Shown here: piece by piece, positions 11,821-22,321 of the stretch
How positions within the stretch are numbered: position 1 is the stretch's first letter
Layout of the letters: each line of letters begins with the position of its first letter
Assembly: GCA_963783095.1 (NCBI GenBank)
Contig: CAWAMR010000002.1
Coordinates: 806,001 to 870,000 of the forward strand
Reading direction: 5' to 3'
DNA from: CAWAMR01 sp963783095
GTDB taxonomy: Bacteria; Planctomycetota; Planctomycetia; Gemmatales; Gemmataceae
Length of the DNA: 64,000 bases
Program-made: the position numbers and the translations under genes
The notes under the pieces: model-generated
Databases searched by the model: none
The model's input: the letters and a program-made list of their open reading frames with translations, nothing else
Told to the model about the DNA's origin: nothing

Positions 11821-13107
11821 GCCGCCGCGGGACTCCCCGGCAGGTCCGCGTCAACTCGACCAGGCTAGGCTGGCAATCCAGCACGACCGTTCCGCCACTG
11901 CCGCGCGGAATCCGTCGCGCATAGCGGATGAATTGAATGGTATCGCCCAGCCCTTGTTCGGTTTGCAAGAGCAGGGTTCGGCCATTGAGCGGGCTTCCAT
12001 CCAGAGCGGGACCGGCCAATCCGGTTCGCGTTTCTTCAGCCAGTGCCGCCATTCGTATTCCTGCCAGCCTTTCTCAAGATCTCCCGCCGTCAACCAGCAT
12101 AGGGCACGGTTCAAACGGGCTTCGGGATATTCCGGCTTTAGTCGAATCGCCTCTTCATAACATGCCAGTGCTTCCTCGACCCGGCGTTGTTGGTTAAAGG
12201 CGATGCCCAGATTGTTATGCGGTTCCGGGTAATCGGCTTTGAGTCGGATCGCTTCTCGCAAAGCAGTTTCGGCCTCGTCCAGTTTGCCTTGCATTCGCAA
12301 GTTGTGGCCGAGGTTATTGTGCAGCACCGCCATCTTGGGAGAAAGCTCTACGGCCTGGCGATAGAAGGCTTCTGCTTCTTCGAGCCGATTTTGACCGGCG
12401 ATGGATGCGGCAAGATTATTGAGCAAGATGGGATTGCCAGGTTCCAGGGATAGCGCGGTGCGAAAGGCAGGCTCGGCCTGTTCCGAGTTGCTCTGCGCTT
12501 CCCGGCTCTCGCCCAGGAGCCGCCAGTAGGTAGCACTGTCGGACCGCAGCCGGGTGGCTTCCAGGAAACAGGGTTCCGCCTCTTTGGGAAGCTCTTGCAG
12601 AACCAGCATTTTACCCAGCCTAGCATGGGTTTCGGCATTGCTCGGTTCGATTTGAATGGCCTGCCGAATAGCCTCGGCAGCGGCTTCGAGTTGATCCTGC
12701 CTTTCCAGGGAGATGGCCAGTTGACGATACAAATCCATCCGCTTGGGATCGTACTTGATCCCTTCCCGAAACGCTGCTTCCGCCTCGCTAAACTTATTCT
12801 GATCGAGACAGGAAGCACCCAGGTTGAGGTAAATGTTCCCCGATTCCGGTTGAAGGCGAACGGCTTCCCGGAATGCGGTTTCGGCCTCGGCGAATCGTCG
12901 CAGCCGGGCCAGGGCGATGCCAAGTTGGATGTGCGTCACTGGTTCATTGGCATACATCCGAGTCGCGCTCTGAAGCTGCTCGACGGCGAACTCCAGCTTG
13001 CCTTCCTGGATCAGTTGGATTCCTTGCTTCAACAGCGGCGGAAGGCTGGTTTTCTTGGAGGGCCAGGATTTGGGACTTCGGTTTGTAGTTGCCTTTGACG
13101 AGAGCAT
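11813..13107 (-). pseudogene. TPR protein with truncated C-terminal domain
   Basis: Residues about 25-330 form roughly nine 34-residue TPR units (for example IYLNLGASCLDQNKFSEAE and HNNLGIAFNQQRRVEEAL), followed by a linker WQEYEWR. After a frame change near 12020 (one G missing) the text continues GSPLNGRTLLLQTEQGLGDT and VVLDCQPSLVELTRTC, the beginning of the C-terminal domain that follows TPRs in many bacterial TPR/glycosyltransferase-like proteins. It then stops at 11813 inside the GATTA tract, so most of this domain is missing. The frameshift may be a sequence error; the C-terminal loss appears real. Probably non-functional or a protein-interaction remnant. Confidence 0.65.
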
Positions 13108-13748
13108 AGAAGGCTCGCCGATATTTGCTTGGTGAGCAAGACGCAGTGATGATTATCCAGCAGGAACGTCGATTGGCCACATAGAACTTCCGAATACACA
13201 CTTTTTCGGCGGGGCTCAAAGCAGGGTAGCAACTTCACCGGAAAGCGCACCATCGATCATGTCAAACTGGAAAGGATGGAGGATCGCCATTTTTCTTAGA
13301 CTCGCAACCTGTTTATCTAGCTTGCGTAGTTTGCCTATTGCCGAGGGTGTCACCCCGCTACCCTCACGCTGGCGATTTTGAGCCAGGCTCTTTTTTCAAT
13401 GTAGTTTCGACTGTTGACGGACACGATCCATCGTTCCAATGCGAACTTCAGGCAAAAAATCCTTTCTCAAGATTCGCGGACTTTCGAGTGAGGCCATCTG
13501 CCAAGAACAATTCAGCGGCTTGTTGAAGCACTGTCACTGTGTCGCCTGAACCACAAAGAATCGGAAAAACCGCCTATCTCGTGTGCTATCGATGCGCGCC
13601 AAACACACTTCTGCTCAATTCTTGCCTTTCCAAAGCTCTCATCGAGCCAACTTAGTGCGGCCAAAACACTATAACAAATACACATTTATTGAGGCGACTG
13701 CTCTTAGTGAACATTAAGATACAGGACGGTCAAACCCAAGATCATAAT
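13108..13748. other. Intergenic region, nothing recognised
   Basis: About 640 bases between two minus-strand genes, relatively AT-rich towards its left part. No ORF with family resemblance, no clear hairpin and no repeat shared with the rest of the window was seen. It presumably contains the promoter of the truncated TPR gene. Confidence 0.5.
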
Positions 13749-15986
13749 TTATCGAGGTGCTATTTCGGAGAATTTCAGCGCATTCTGCGCTTCAACATGA
13801 CCCTGATTGGCAGCTTTTCGATACCACGCAACGGCTAGATTCACATTCTTCTCCAAACCTTCTCCTCTCTGGTAACAGTAACCGATGGCGTATTGGGCTT
13901 CACAGTGTCCTTGCTCAGCCGCCTTGCCAAGCCACTCGACTGCGAGTTGCATGTTTTTATCTAACCCAAGTCCCTGGTTATAACAAACGCCAAGATTGAA
14001 TTGTGCGTCAGCATATCCTTGCTTAGCCGCCTTCCGGTACCACCCAACCGCTGCATTGGGGTCTTTTTCAACACCAATTCCTTGGCCGTAACAAATGCCG
14101 AGACTGTATTGAGATTCAGGAAGTCCATGTTGTGCCGCCTTCCGAAGCCAGTCGACAGCCACTTTTTCATCCTTGTTGACTCCAATTCCCTGAAGAAAAT
14201 GTACCCCCAAGTGATGCTGTGCCAGAGCATATTCGTGTTGAGCCGCCTTCCGAAACCACTCGTTCGTAAATGACAAATCTTTTTCGACACCAATTCCATC
14301 TCGATAAAAACCTCCCAAGATGTATTCAGCGGGTGGAAATCCTTGTTCGGCCGCCTTCCGACACCACTCAGCGGCAAGTTTTGCATCCTTGTCGACACCG
14401 ACTCCATCGAGATGACAGCGGGAAAAAACGAGTTCAGCGACTGCAAGTCCTTGGGTTGCCGACCGGCGAAGCCATTCGACTCCTGCCTTCTGGTCGACAG
14501 AAACACCCGCGCCTTGTATCAATGCTCGAGCCAAAAGGAATTGCCCTTCTGACGAACCACGCTGGGCAGCCGTTCGCCAGGCCGCAATACGTTTGGGTGC
14601 AATTCTGCCAATGTGGTCCAAACCAGGCTTGCCCTGGCAAATGAGTTTGCAAATTTCGTCCAGTTCTGCCTTGAGTCGCTTATCGGGAGATTCATCTTGA
14701 ATCGACTCTCCAAGTTCCTCAAGTGCTTCAATCGCCTTCTGATTTCCTTGATTTGCAGCCTGCCGTAACCATGCACTTGCGAGTTTCCCATCCCGTTCGA
14801 CTCCGAGTCCATCGCGAAAACGAGAACCGAGAGCAAACTGAGCCTCCGCAAACCCTTTCTCAGCCGCCTTACGTATCCAGTCGGCGGCCGTCTTCTCATT
14901 TTTCTCGACACCCGCTCCCGAATGATAATGGCAACCCAAAGCGAATTGCGCTTCGGCCAGTCCTTGTTGGGCAGCTTTGTTTACCCATTCAACACCTTGT
15001 TTTTCGTCTAACCCAATTCCCTGCCCTAGAAAATAAGAAGCTCCAAGTTTAAACTGGGCATTCGAGAACCCTTGTTCAGCGGCTTTTCGATACCACTCAA
15101 CCGCAACCCGTTCGTCTTTCAGAGTTCCTATCCCGTCTCGATAACACTTCGCCAAATTGAATTGGGCTACGGCAAATCCTTGCTCTGCCGATTTGCGGAA
15201 GTATTCAACGGCGACTATTTCAGCTTTCTCAATTCCCACTCCGTCCTGATACAGTTTCCCGAGGTTGTTCCAAGCTATTGGATGTTCATGAAGACTAGCT
15301 TTTTTGTACCACTCCACAGCTTGCTTAACATCCTTTTCAATGCCTTGCCCCATGAAATACAAATCCCCAAGGATCAATTCGGCGTGTATATAACCTCCCA
15401 TTGCGGCCTTCTGAAAACATTCAACTGCTGTTTTGGAGTCTTTCTCTACTCCAATCCCATCCCGGTAACAAACCCCAAGGTTGTATTGTGCCCGTGAACA
15501 ACCAAGGATGACGCCCCTTCGCAACAATTCCAGACCGAGCTTCTGATCTGTCTGTATTCCGTTGCCGCTTAAATAATAGAGGCCAAGCGTGGTGGTAGCT
15601 GGCCCGAAGTCTTGATTTGCAGCCTTGCGAAACCATTCGAGTGACGCTGTCCCATCTTTTGCGATTCCTGCACCTTCACGAAGTGCCTGGCCAAGGAGGA
15701 ACTGGCCTGATGGGGAACCATTCCTTGCCGCAATCTGCCAAGAGTTGATGCGTTTGGGCGCTTCTATTCGAAGAAACACTGATTCACTTTCTCCCCGTGC
15801 GCTATATTGTTCGTATTTCGCGGCATCTTGTTCGATCCCTTCGTTGAAATTCGACATTCCAGGTTCGCCGCCAGCGCAATGAGTCGATCTGTAATTGACC
15901 ATCACAAACGACGCCAGTAGTAAAAATAATACCGGATGATTATAGCAAAGTACTGCGAATTGTGGAGTGTCTTCTTGGGATGTCAT
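13749..15986 (-). CDS. Sel1-repeat (SLR) protein, 16 repeats in two blocks
   Basis: 745 residues with an N-terminal hydrophobic segment (about 16-36), giving an exported or membrane-anchored protein. About sixteen 36-residue Sel1-like repeats of the pattern AQ..LG.CY..G.GVEKD...AVEW.RKAA.QG are arranged as nine, a linker of about 50 residues, then seven. Each block is preceded by the same cap: APKRINSWQIAARNG and APKRIAAWRTAAQRG, indicating an internal duplication. SLR proteins act as protein-protein scaffolds; the partner here is unknown. Base composition is more AT-rich than the flanking kinase genes, hinting at different ancestry. The frame is intact over 2.2 kb. Confidence 0.85.
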   Translation of the reverse strand: MTSQEDTPQFAVLCYNHPVLFLLLASFVMVNYRSTHCAGGEPGMSNFNEGIEQDAAKYEQYSARGESESVFLRIEAPKRINSWQIAARNGSPSGQFLLGQALREGAGIAKDGTASLEWFRKAANQDFGPATTTLGLYYLSGNGIQTDQKLGLELLRRGVILGCSRAQYNLGVCYRDGIGVEKDSKTAVECFQKAAMGGYIHAELILGDLYFMGQGIEKDVKQAVEWYKKASLHEHPIAWNNLGKLYQDGVGIEKAEIVAVEYFRKSAEQGFAVAQFNLAKCYRDGIGTLKDERVAVEWYRKAAEQGFSNAQFKLGASYFLGQGIGLDEKQGVEWVNKAAQQGLAEAQFALGCHYHSGAGVEKNEKTAADWIRKAAEKGFAEAQFALGSRFRDGLGVERDGKLASAWLRQAANQGNQKAIEALEELGESIQDESPDKRLKAELDEICKLICQGKPGLDHIGRIAPKRIAAWRTAAQRGSSEGQFLLARALIQGAGVSVDQKAGVEWLRRSATQGLAVAELVFSRCHLDGVGVDKDAKLAAEWCRKAAEQGFPPAEYILGGFYRDGIGVEKDLSFTNEWFRKAAQHEYALAQHHLGVHFLQGIGVNKDEKVAVDWLRKAAQHGLPESQYSLGICYGQGIGVEKDPNAAVGWYRKAAKQGYADAQFNLGVCYNQGLGLDKNMQLAVEWLGKAAEQGHCEAQYAIGYCYQRGEGLEKNVNLAVAWYRKAANQGHVEAQNALKFSEIAPR

Positions 15987-16350
15987 AACTCTCTCAACCG
16001 TGAAAAAGGGTTAGATTCGCCCAATAAGCAGATACTCTGGGTTCGCAATTCGATCAATCCCAAATTCCCAAATCCCAAATTGGTGGTTGTTCACCATTCC
16101 CGTTTACCTTGGCCATTTCTTTAATTGATCCTAGACCCGTTCAGATTGAAATCCGGATTTTTCGGAATCCAATCGAATCGACGGTTATGCCATCTCTAGG
16201 CAAATTCCAGCTTTCAATCTGAACGGATGTTTAGGAAGTAATACTAAAAACACCGAGATTGATGCCGAGCTTTTCCTGTGAGATCGACATTTTATTGAAA
16301 GTACCTTGCGGGCAATGCGTTGTGTCAATCTCGGCAATATACTGACATCC
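15987..16350. other. Intergenic region with one inverted repeat
   Basis: 364 bases, AT-rich, without a recognisable gene. A perfect 15-base inverted repeat (16137-16151 and 16212-16226, CCGTTCAGATTGAAA) brackets a 90-base segment. It could be a degraded small element or a transcription-end structure behind the RHS gene. Confidence 0.5.
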
Positions 16351-18729
16351 TTAATACTCAAAGACGAGAAGCCCCCCATACGATTCTCCAGAACCCCTTT
16401 GTCCAGGTGTGCCATAAACCCCCAAGCCAAAAGTTTTGCCGAATATTGACTCTTGGTAGATGACGGCAACCCCTGTTACGTCATCACTCGAAGCACTCGA
16501 GCGACCGGGGATAGAGTATGACCCACCTCCCAAGTTCGGGGCATTGATAACGCCCGGAATATCTACTCCCATCTTAAACGGGGCTGTTGGCTTGCCCCTG
16601 CCAATCTGTGGTGCCTTAGGCTGCCCGCCATTGTTAAAAGGATCCCCCTCTTTTTTCAATTTACTCTCTAAACTATCAGAAGACGGAGTGGGCACCAATC
16701 CTGGTATCTTCGAATTTGCGGACTCGGAGGGTTGGGGAGTTTGTGGAGTACTATTAGCAGACTGCTTCGGGTTCCTGACATCAGTTGGAAGCACGATGGG
16801 AGGAGGTTCGGGCGAGGGTGGTCCGCCATATCCGGGAATGTTTCGAGCTCCTGGCGCGAGAGGTCGAGAGAGACGATCAGCCTCCGCCAGCATTTCCGAA
16901 AACATTTTAAAGGATGGTGGAGCCGGTTTTGGTTGCGGAACAGGCCCTTGCGGCAAAGGTGGGAGTTGTTCAGGTGCAGGTGGGATAGGTGGTAACGGTA
17001 GCTCGCCAGTGGGCGCTGGTGGAAAGGGTGACACCGGTTTTTCGTCGGTCGGAGCAGGTGTTGGGTCCAAAGGTGGCACTTCGATCAGGCCAGTTAGATC
17101 TCTCTCATTAGTCCAATCATTCCCGACAAAGTCTCTGAAATTCGACAGCCCTCCATTCACCCCGATCGGATCGACCTCCAGCCACTGGGCAGTCGCTGGA
17201 TCATACCAGCGATTCTGATCCACTGTATACGCCGTTACGCTTTCGTACCGAGACCCGTCATAACCATAGTTACCCAGGTAGGTTGGCCCTGTCTGATTCT
17301 GGAGACCTCCATCATCCGTATAGGTGATCGCGTCGTCATCGGCCGATCCATCCGCAGCGATAATGTCGCGCACTGATCCCCGATAATCCTGCACGATCCA
17401 GTATAGCGTCCCGCCTTGGATGCGCCCATAGAGGCTCCCGCCACCCATCCCGGTATCATACAGCGTCACCACAACGCCGCTGCCGTTCAAATCGGCGAAG
17501 ATATTGCCGGGGCTACTGTACGCAAATTTCTCGACCGTAGTGCCGCTGTTGTTGGTGATGGTTTCTTCAGTCAGGTCGTTGAAGACATCGTAGTCGAAGC
17601 TCGCCGACTGGATGATCGTGCCGCCGGAGTTGTAATCAACCGCTTCGGTCAGCATGTTGTTGAGGTCGTAGGAGTAAATCCAGTATTCGCCCGTCGCGAT
17701 ATTGATTTTCTCGGTCATGTCGCCTTCAGAATCGTAGGAGTAATCCCACGTTCCATCGCTGGCAATCTCGTTATCTGTCCCCAACGAATAACCGCTGTTC
17801 GTCAAATTGCCATTGGCATCGAAGGAGTTGGTTTGCGAACCGGCGATGGTTACTTCACTGTCGCTGTCATAGCCGTAGGTTGTGGTCACTCCGTTGCGGT
17901 CTTCGCTGGTAATCCGATCGTCGGAATCGTATGTGTTGATGTATGTGACCGAAACTCCGGAACCTGTCTCAATCTCCGTTGTCATGTTGCCGTCTTGGTC
18001 ATACGAGTAGTTCACCAGTAAAGAGGCAGTACCGCCGGCGGCCGTAGTGAAATCCTGAATCAACGTGACTTGTTCATCAGGGCTATAGCTGAACTGCGTG
18101 CGCGCAATCGTCCCTGTGCTGCTTAGTGCAATCTCGGTTGTTAACTCGCTATCTCCGTCATAGCTGTATAGAATCGTGTCGCCCTGTGAGTCGGTCATCT
18201 GCGTGACGTTGCCGTCGCCGTCATCGGCGTAGTTGAGCGTCATTTTGTCGCCATCGGCATCGGTGTAGATCTGCTGCGTCTCGAAGCCGTCCGAGTTGTA
18301 GGTATACGAATAGGTTCCTTCGTAGTTGCTGGCCAGCGTCATCTCGCCGTCTGGGTTGTAGCTGTAATTCATGACATTGACGACGGTGGCGCTGACAATC
18401 CAGGTCTCCGCCGTCAGGTTTTCGTCGCCATCGTACTGGAATAGTTCCGTTCTTCCGTCAGCATCGACAATCGTTGTGGCCAGACCGTCGCCATTGTAAA
18501 TGGTGGAATTGCTGCCGAGCGCATTGCTTACAAGCGTTGCCAGGTCATCGGCGTTGTAGGCCCAGCTTGTGGTATTATTATCCGAGTCAATGTACTTGGT
18601 CATGTCCCCGTCGGCGTCGTACACCTGGGATATAGTGCTGCTGTCGGGATTGATGGTCAAGACCAGTTCGTTCATGCCATTGTAGACATAGCTGGTCGTG
18701 TCCCCGGCCCCGTCCACCGAGAGCGTCAC
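16351..18729 (-). CDS. RHS/YD-repeat protein, N-terminally truncated, Pro-rich C-terminus
   Basis: About 790 residues. Residues 1-500 are YD repeats (for example YSYDQDGNMTTEIE, YDYDVFNDLTEE). The RHS core end follows at about 500-555 (QDYRGSVRDII, NRWYDPATAQWLEVDPIG, DLTGL). The last 240 residues are a Pro-rich linker and a short Gly/Ser tail ending YGGLLVFEY; no known toxin domain was recognised. The ORF starts at a GTG inside the repeat array, with no signal peptide. Deleting one C near 18740 would link it to an ATG at 18746, still without the usual N-terminal half. Full-length family members are usually much longer, so this is a fragment or a short cell-surface RHS protein. It lies just downstream of the MJ0042 gene. 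Confidence 0.75.
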   Translation of the reverse strand: MTLSVDGAGDTTSYVYNGMNELVLTINPDSSTISQVYDADGDMTKYIDSDNNTTSWAYNADDLATLVSNALGSNSTIYNGDGLATTIVDADGRTELFQYDGDENLTAETWIVSATVVNVMNYSYNPDGEMTLASNYEGTYSYTYNSDGFETQQIYTDADGDKMTLNYADDGDGNVTQMTDSQGDTILYSYDGDSELTTEIALSSTGTIARTQFSYSPDEQVTLIQDFTTAAGGTASLLVNYSYDQDGNMTTEIETGSGVSVTYINTYDSDDRITSEDRNGVTTTYGYDSDSEVTIAGSQTNSFDANGNLTNSGYSLGTDNEIASDGTWDYSYDSEGDMTEKINIATGEYWIYSYDLNNMLTEAVDYNSGGTIIQSASFDYDVFNDLTEETITNNSGTTVEKFAYSSPGNIFADLNGSGVVVTLYDTGMGGGSLYGRIQGGTLYWIVQDYRGSVRDIIAADGSADDDAITYTDDGGLQNQTGPTYLGNYGYDGSRYESVTAYTVDQNRWYDPATAQWLEVDPIGVNGGLSNFRDFVGNDWTNERDLTGLIEVPPLDPTPAPTDEKPVSPFPPAPTGELPLPPIPPAPEQLPPLPQGPVPQPKPAPPSFKMFSEMLAEADRLSRPLAPGARNIPGYGGPPSPEPPPIVLPTDVRNPKQSANSTPQTPQPSESANSKIPGLVPTPSSDSLESKLKKEGDPFNNGGQPKAPQIGRGKPTAPFKMGVDIPGVINAPNLGGGSYSIPGRSSASSDDVTGVAVIYQESIFGKTFGLGVYGTPGQRGSGESYGGLLVFEY

Positions 18730-18760
18730 ATTCCGCGGGGCCGCTCATGGAATCAACTCT

Positions 18761-21700
18761 TCAGTATTTCACCCTCACGGTAAAGTTGTGATAAACCTCC
18801 ATGCCGCTCGCATCCGTGAGTAGAATAGAAAACTCTTCATGCATTTCCCTATGGTTGGCCGGCACTTCCCACACTACCTGCCCGTCCTCGGAGATCTTCA
18901 TGCCAATGGGGCCTTGCGCAAAACTTGGCTTTGATCCCGTTCCTATTTGAATCCACCTGCAATTGATACACATATCGCGCTCCACGTTTGGCTTCCTTGA
19001 TCGGCTGACTCGTCACGTTGAGCCTGCTCAAACCAGCCTTGTCCAAGGTCGCGATAGCATCGAACGCGGTGAAGCCGATTCTCTGCAAATCTCTGCCGAT
19101 AACTAAGACTAGTTTCGCATCGGGGATAAACTGGATGCACCGCTCTGCCGAAATGAAAGGTGCAGCGGGTGGACGACGATCTGCTAACGAAAATCTCCCC
19201 TCCGGCAAAGTCCCGATCTTGGTGTTCGACCCCTGCGCTAAAATGGCGACCTTGGCCGAATTCCTGACATCGTTCCGTCCTGATTGCAGGCCGCCATCGA
19301 TCGTCAAATAATAACGGCCATGGACTGCGGGTACAGAGCATTGGCCCATGGATTGACGGGTATCCTGATGGCCAGAACCTCTAATGAAGAGGAGATCCGA
19401 AGTGAATTGGTTCGATCCAACGGATGCGTAGATGATATTTCCATCGGCATTCGGCGTTCCAGGCGTAATACAATACTGGCCCTCGACAAATTTCACCATC
19501 CCGTTGTCGAAGCGCACGCACCGAGTACTGGGTTTCCGCCCAGCGTCTCAAAGATGGTGAAGAGCCGACCATTTGCCGAGGCACGCAAACTGTTTGGATT
19601 TGGTTGCACTCCAGGCCGAGCCGTGACGATGCCCGACTTCAATTGATCGCTGTCCAGAAGCACGACCGCGCTTCCAGCGTTCACAGGATACGCCAAGGCA
19701 AGTCGATCGTTGGCAGCACTTCCCATGGCAACTGCAGTAATGTTCGCATAAGGAACCTCTGCGCCAAGTTCCTTTTCGTAGGTATGCAGACTCCAGCGCT
19801 CGATACGTTTCGTGTCGGGATATACGATCATTACCCGATCTTTTCCCGCCGCGAATAAAGCCTTGTTCGATTCCAACGGCAGTGATTTGACGACTTTCAA
19901 CTCGTTCACATCGAAAAGGTCGAGCGCTTTTCTTTGGGCAGATGGAAAATGAAATACCGTCCACCGCCGCCAATGGAGAAATCTTGTATCGGCGAATCGA
20001 ACTTGAATTCGCCGGCTTCGTTTTCCAGCTTCGGCGGTCTGATTCCAAACGAATTTTCCACTGGGTCGGCTTGTTTCAAAGCCACCCAGGGCTGCGGCTT
20101 CAGCTCGAGGATTGGATCGTCCTTCTCATAGACTGGAAGACGTACTTCATGCGTTAATTTCTGTACACCGGCGCTGACTTCCACGACGATCGTCGCTTCT
20201 TCATCCTCATCTGCCGGCACATCCCAGGTAATCAGCCCCAATTCATTGACTTTTGCTTCAGCCGGACCATTTACCTTGCGGAATTGGATGTCCTTTGTCT
20301 TGGCTGCTGCTCGCAACTGATAGGAAAATTTCCGGCCTTTCACAGCGGGTTGCGTTGGGCGCGAGGTCACAAAGAGGTAATCCTTCTCTGCTTTGGGCAA
20401 CAAAGCATCGACATCCCATTTATAAAGGACAACGCGGTCTTTTGAGGCCGGCACCACGGCTAACACTTTCGCATCGGGAATCAGGAAGAATTGCTTCTCG
20501 AGGTGCTGCGAATGCACGGCGTTCAACCCGGCCAGTCCATCCAGACCCGTGATGTCGGTTCTTGTGGCCAGTGCATGTTCGGGGTTGTCGAGATGAATGC
20601 CGACCTGTAAAGATTTCGGGTCAAACGGGGTTTTTGCTGTAATGCTGAGGTAGTACTTTCCCTCCACGGCGGGTACAAACCAGACCCGTTTGGTCGGATC
20701 GTTGAAATTGCGGGTCAGCGGATGTTGCCGATCGTCGAAAATGATCCCCGCAGCAAAGGTTCGCAAGGCATCCGCGCTCGGCAGGAAACCGCCGTCGCCC
20801 ACGATGGTCTGCATTTTCTGATTCTTGACCACGACCGTCTGAACGGGCTCATTTTCAGCTGCCTTCCAGGTAATCATTGTCCCGTTTGCCGAGGCACGCA
20901 GCCTGGCGTCTGCTTGAAAGTGAGAAAATCCTCCGGGATCGGGAACATTGAAACTGGTCAAGGTATCGAGATCGAGGAAAATTCTTTCATTTTGCTGGGT
21001 AAATGCATTACTAATAACAGCCACGGGTCCGTTGGAGCTGCTTCCCATCGCGACCGCAGCCGGTATCATATGCGTATGCAGTCTGGAAACAGCTTCGCGC
21101 TCGAAGGTCTTGAAGCTCCAGCGTTGAATCATCTTCATTCCGGTATCGACAACGACCCACTTGTCCATTCCCGCAGCTATTCTCGCATTGATCGAAGTCG
21201 AGGGTACGATCTTTACGACTTTCGCTTGAACAACATCGAAGATGGCAATTTTCGTCTCCGCGAACAACTTGAAAAGAAGATATCGCCCGCCGCCTCCCAC
21301 ACAGACGTCTTCGATGCGCCCGGGCAAAATATATTCTTCCTTCTCTGCCTTCATCTCGGAAGGTTTGATCTCCAGAGCGACGACAGGAGCAGTCTCAATG
21401 GGTCGGGCAGGCCCGACCGGCATGAACGGCACTTCCCGATCTGCTTTCGGAAAACCGCCTTTCGGAAAGTTGAACTTGGGTTGCGGGAAGCCATTGGGAT
21501 TCGGGAAACCGACATTGGGGTTATTCGGAAAGTTAAGCTGAGGCTGCGGCGGATTGACTACCACCGGCTTATCCTCTTTGTCGCGATTCAAGGCCAGCCA
21601 GATCTTGAAAATGACGAGAACGAGCAAAACAATGCCGCCCAGGACAGCACGGACTGCCGTTTTCCCCTGGCTACCTGTTTTCTTGGTGGAAATCGACGGT

Positions 21701-22053
21701 CGATCGTACTCGTCTTTCCTGCGAGGCCGCCCTCGTCGAACATCGTCGTCGTCGCGATCCCGCGATCGGCGCGACGACGGACGCGGCGATTTTTCCACTT
21801 GCGCCTCCCGGATATCGATGATTTCGTCATCGTCCTTCTTTGCTGGTGTTTCCTCCATCATTTCCGGGATGATAGGCTCTTCTGGCGCGGGTTGAGTTGT
21901 GGCCCGCGGATCGCTCGGGGCCGGCTCCGAAATCGGATGGACAGGGACTCGGAAGGTCTGTTGACAAGTTGTGCAGCGCACCGCTTTGCCGTCGTATTCG
22001 GGCGACAACCTATAGTTGACATTGCAGTGCGGGCAGGTGACCCGATTCGACAT
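18761..22053 (-). CDS. MJ0042 zinc-ribbon transmembrane protein with duplicated propeller/Ig-like module, three frameshifts
   Basis: The start is the ATG at 22053, which has GGAGAG before it, rather than the upstream TTG. Residues about 1-40 form an MJ0042-type zinc ribbon (CPHCNVNY and CTTCQQTF). Then come an acidic/Arg-rich linker, one transmembrane helix (about 140-160), a Pro/Asn/Phe-rich segment, and two copies of a ~400-residue exported module. Each copy opens with a GGGGRY strand (EDVCVGGGGRYLLFK; QDFSIGGGGRYFIFH) and ends with an Ig-like strand set (SRPTQPAVKGRKFSYQL; TSQPIKEAKRGARYVYQL). Frame changes near 19918, 19540 and 18955 are each repaired by one base in a homopolymer. About 1,100 residues; function unknown, a planctomycete-type architecture. 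Confidence 0.7.
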
Positions 22054-22158
22054 GAGACTCTCCGTCAATGAAAAGTTTGTATTCCATTTTCATCCGCCAT
22101 TCCTTATCCATCCTATTTGCTCACGACTTTGGGAGTAAGTCAAGCAATGATTTCTCGA

Positions 22159-22184
22159 CAGATTACGCAGATTACGCAGATTAG
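22159..22184 (+). repeat. Short tandem repeat, GATTACGCAG units
   Basis: About 2.5 direct copies of a ten-base unit upstream of the proline-tailed secreted protein gene. No function can be read from it. Confidence 0.6.
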
Positions 22185-22321
22185 AAAGCAGCTAACCATT
22201 CGGTCTTCCCAGAAATCACTTTGGATGGCATAGTCCCCAACTGCGAGTCTCACTTGTGGAGTAGCTCCGCTGTTTCTCCACGCTAACAAATCGCTCATCC
22301 TTCATTTGGAAAGGAATCCCT

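Noticed and set aside
20722..22071. A 449-residue plus-strand ORF
   Set aside because: Antisense to the MJ0042 gene; low-complexity reading with no family resemblance.
22159..22184. Riboswitch or operator upstream of the Pro-tailed gene
   Set aside because: Only a short direct repeat is present, with no conserved secondary structure recognised.
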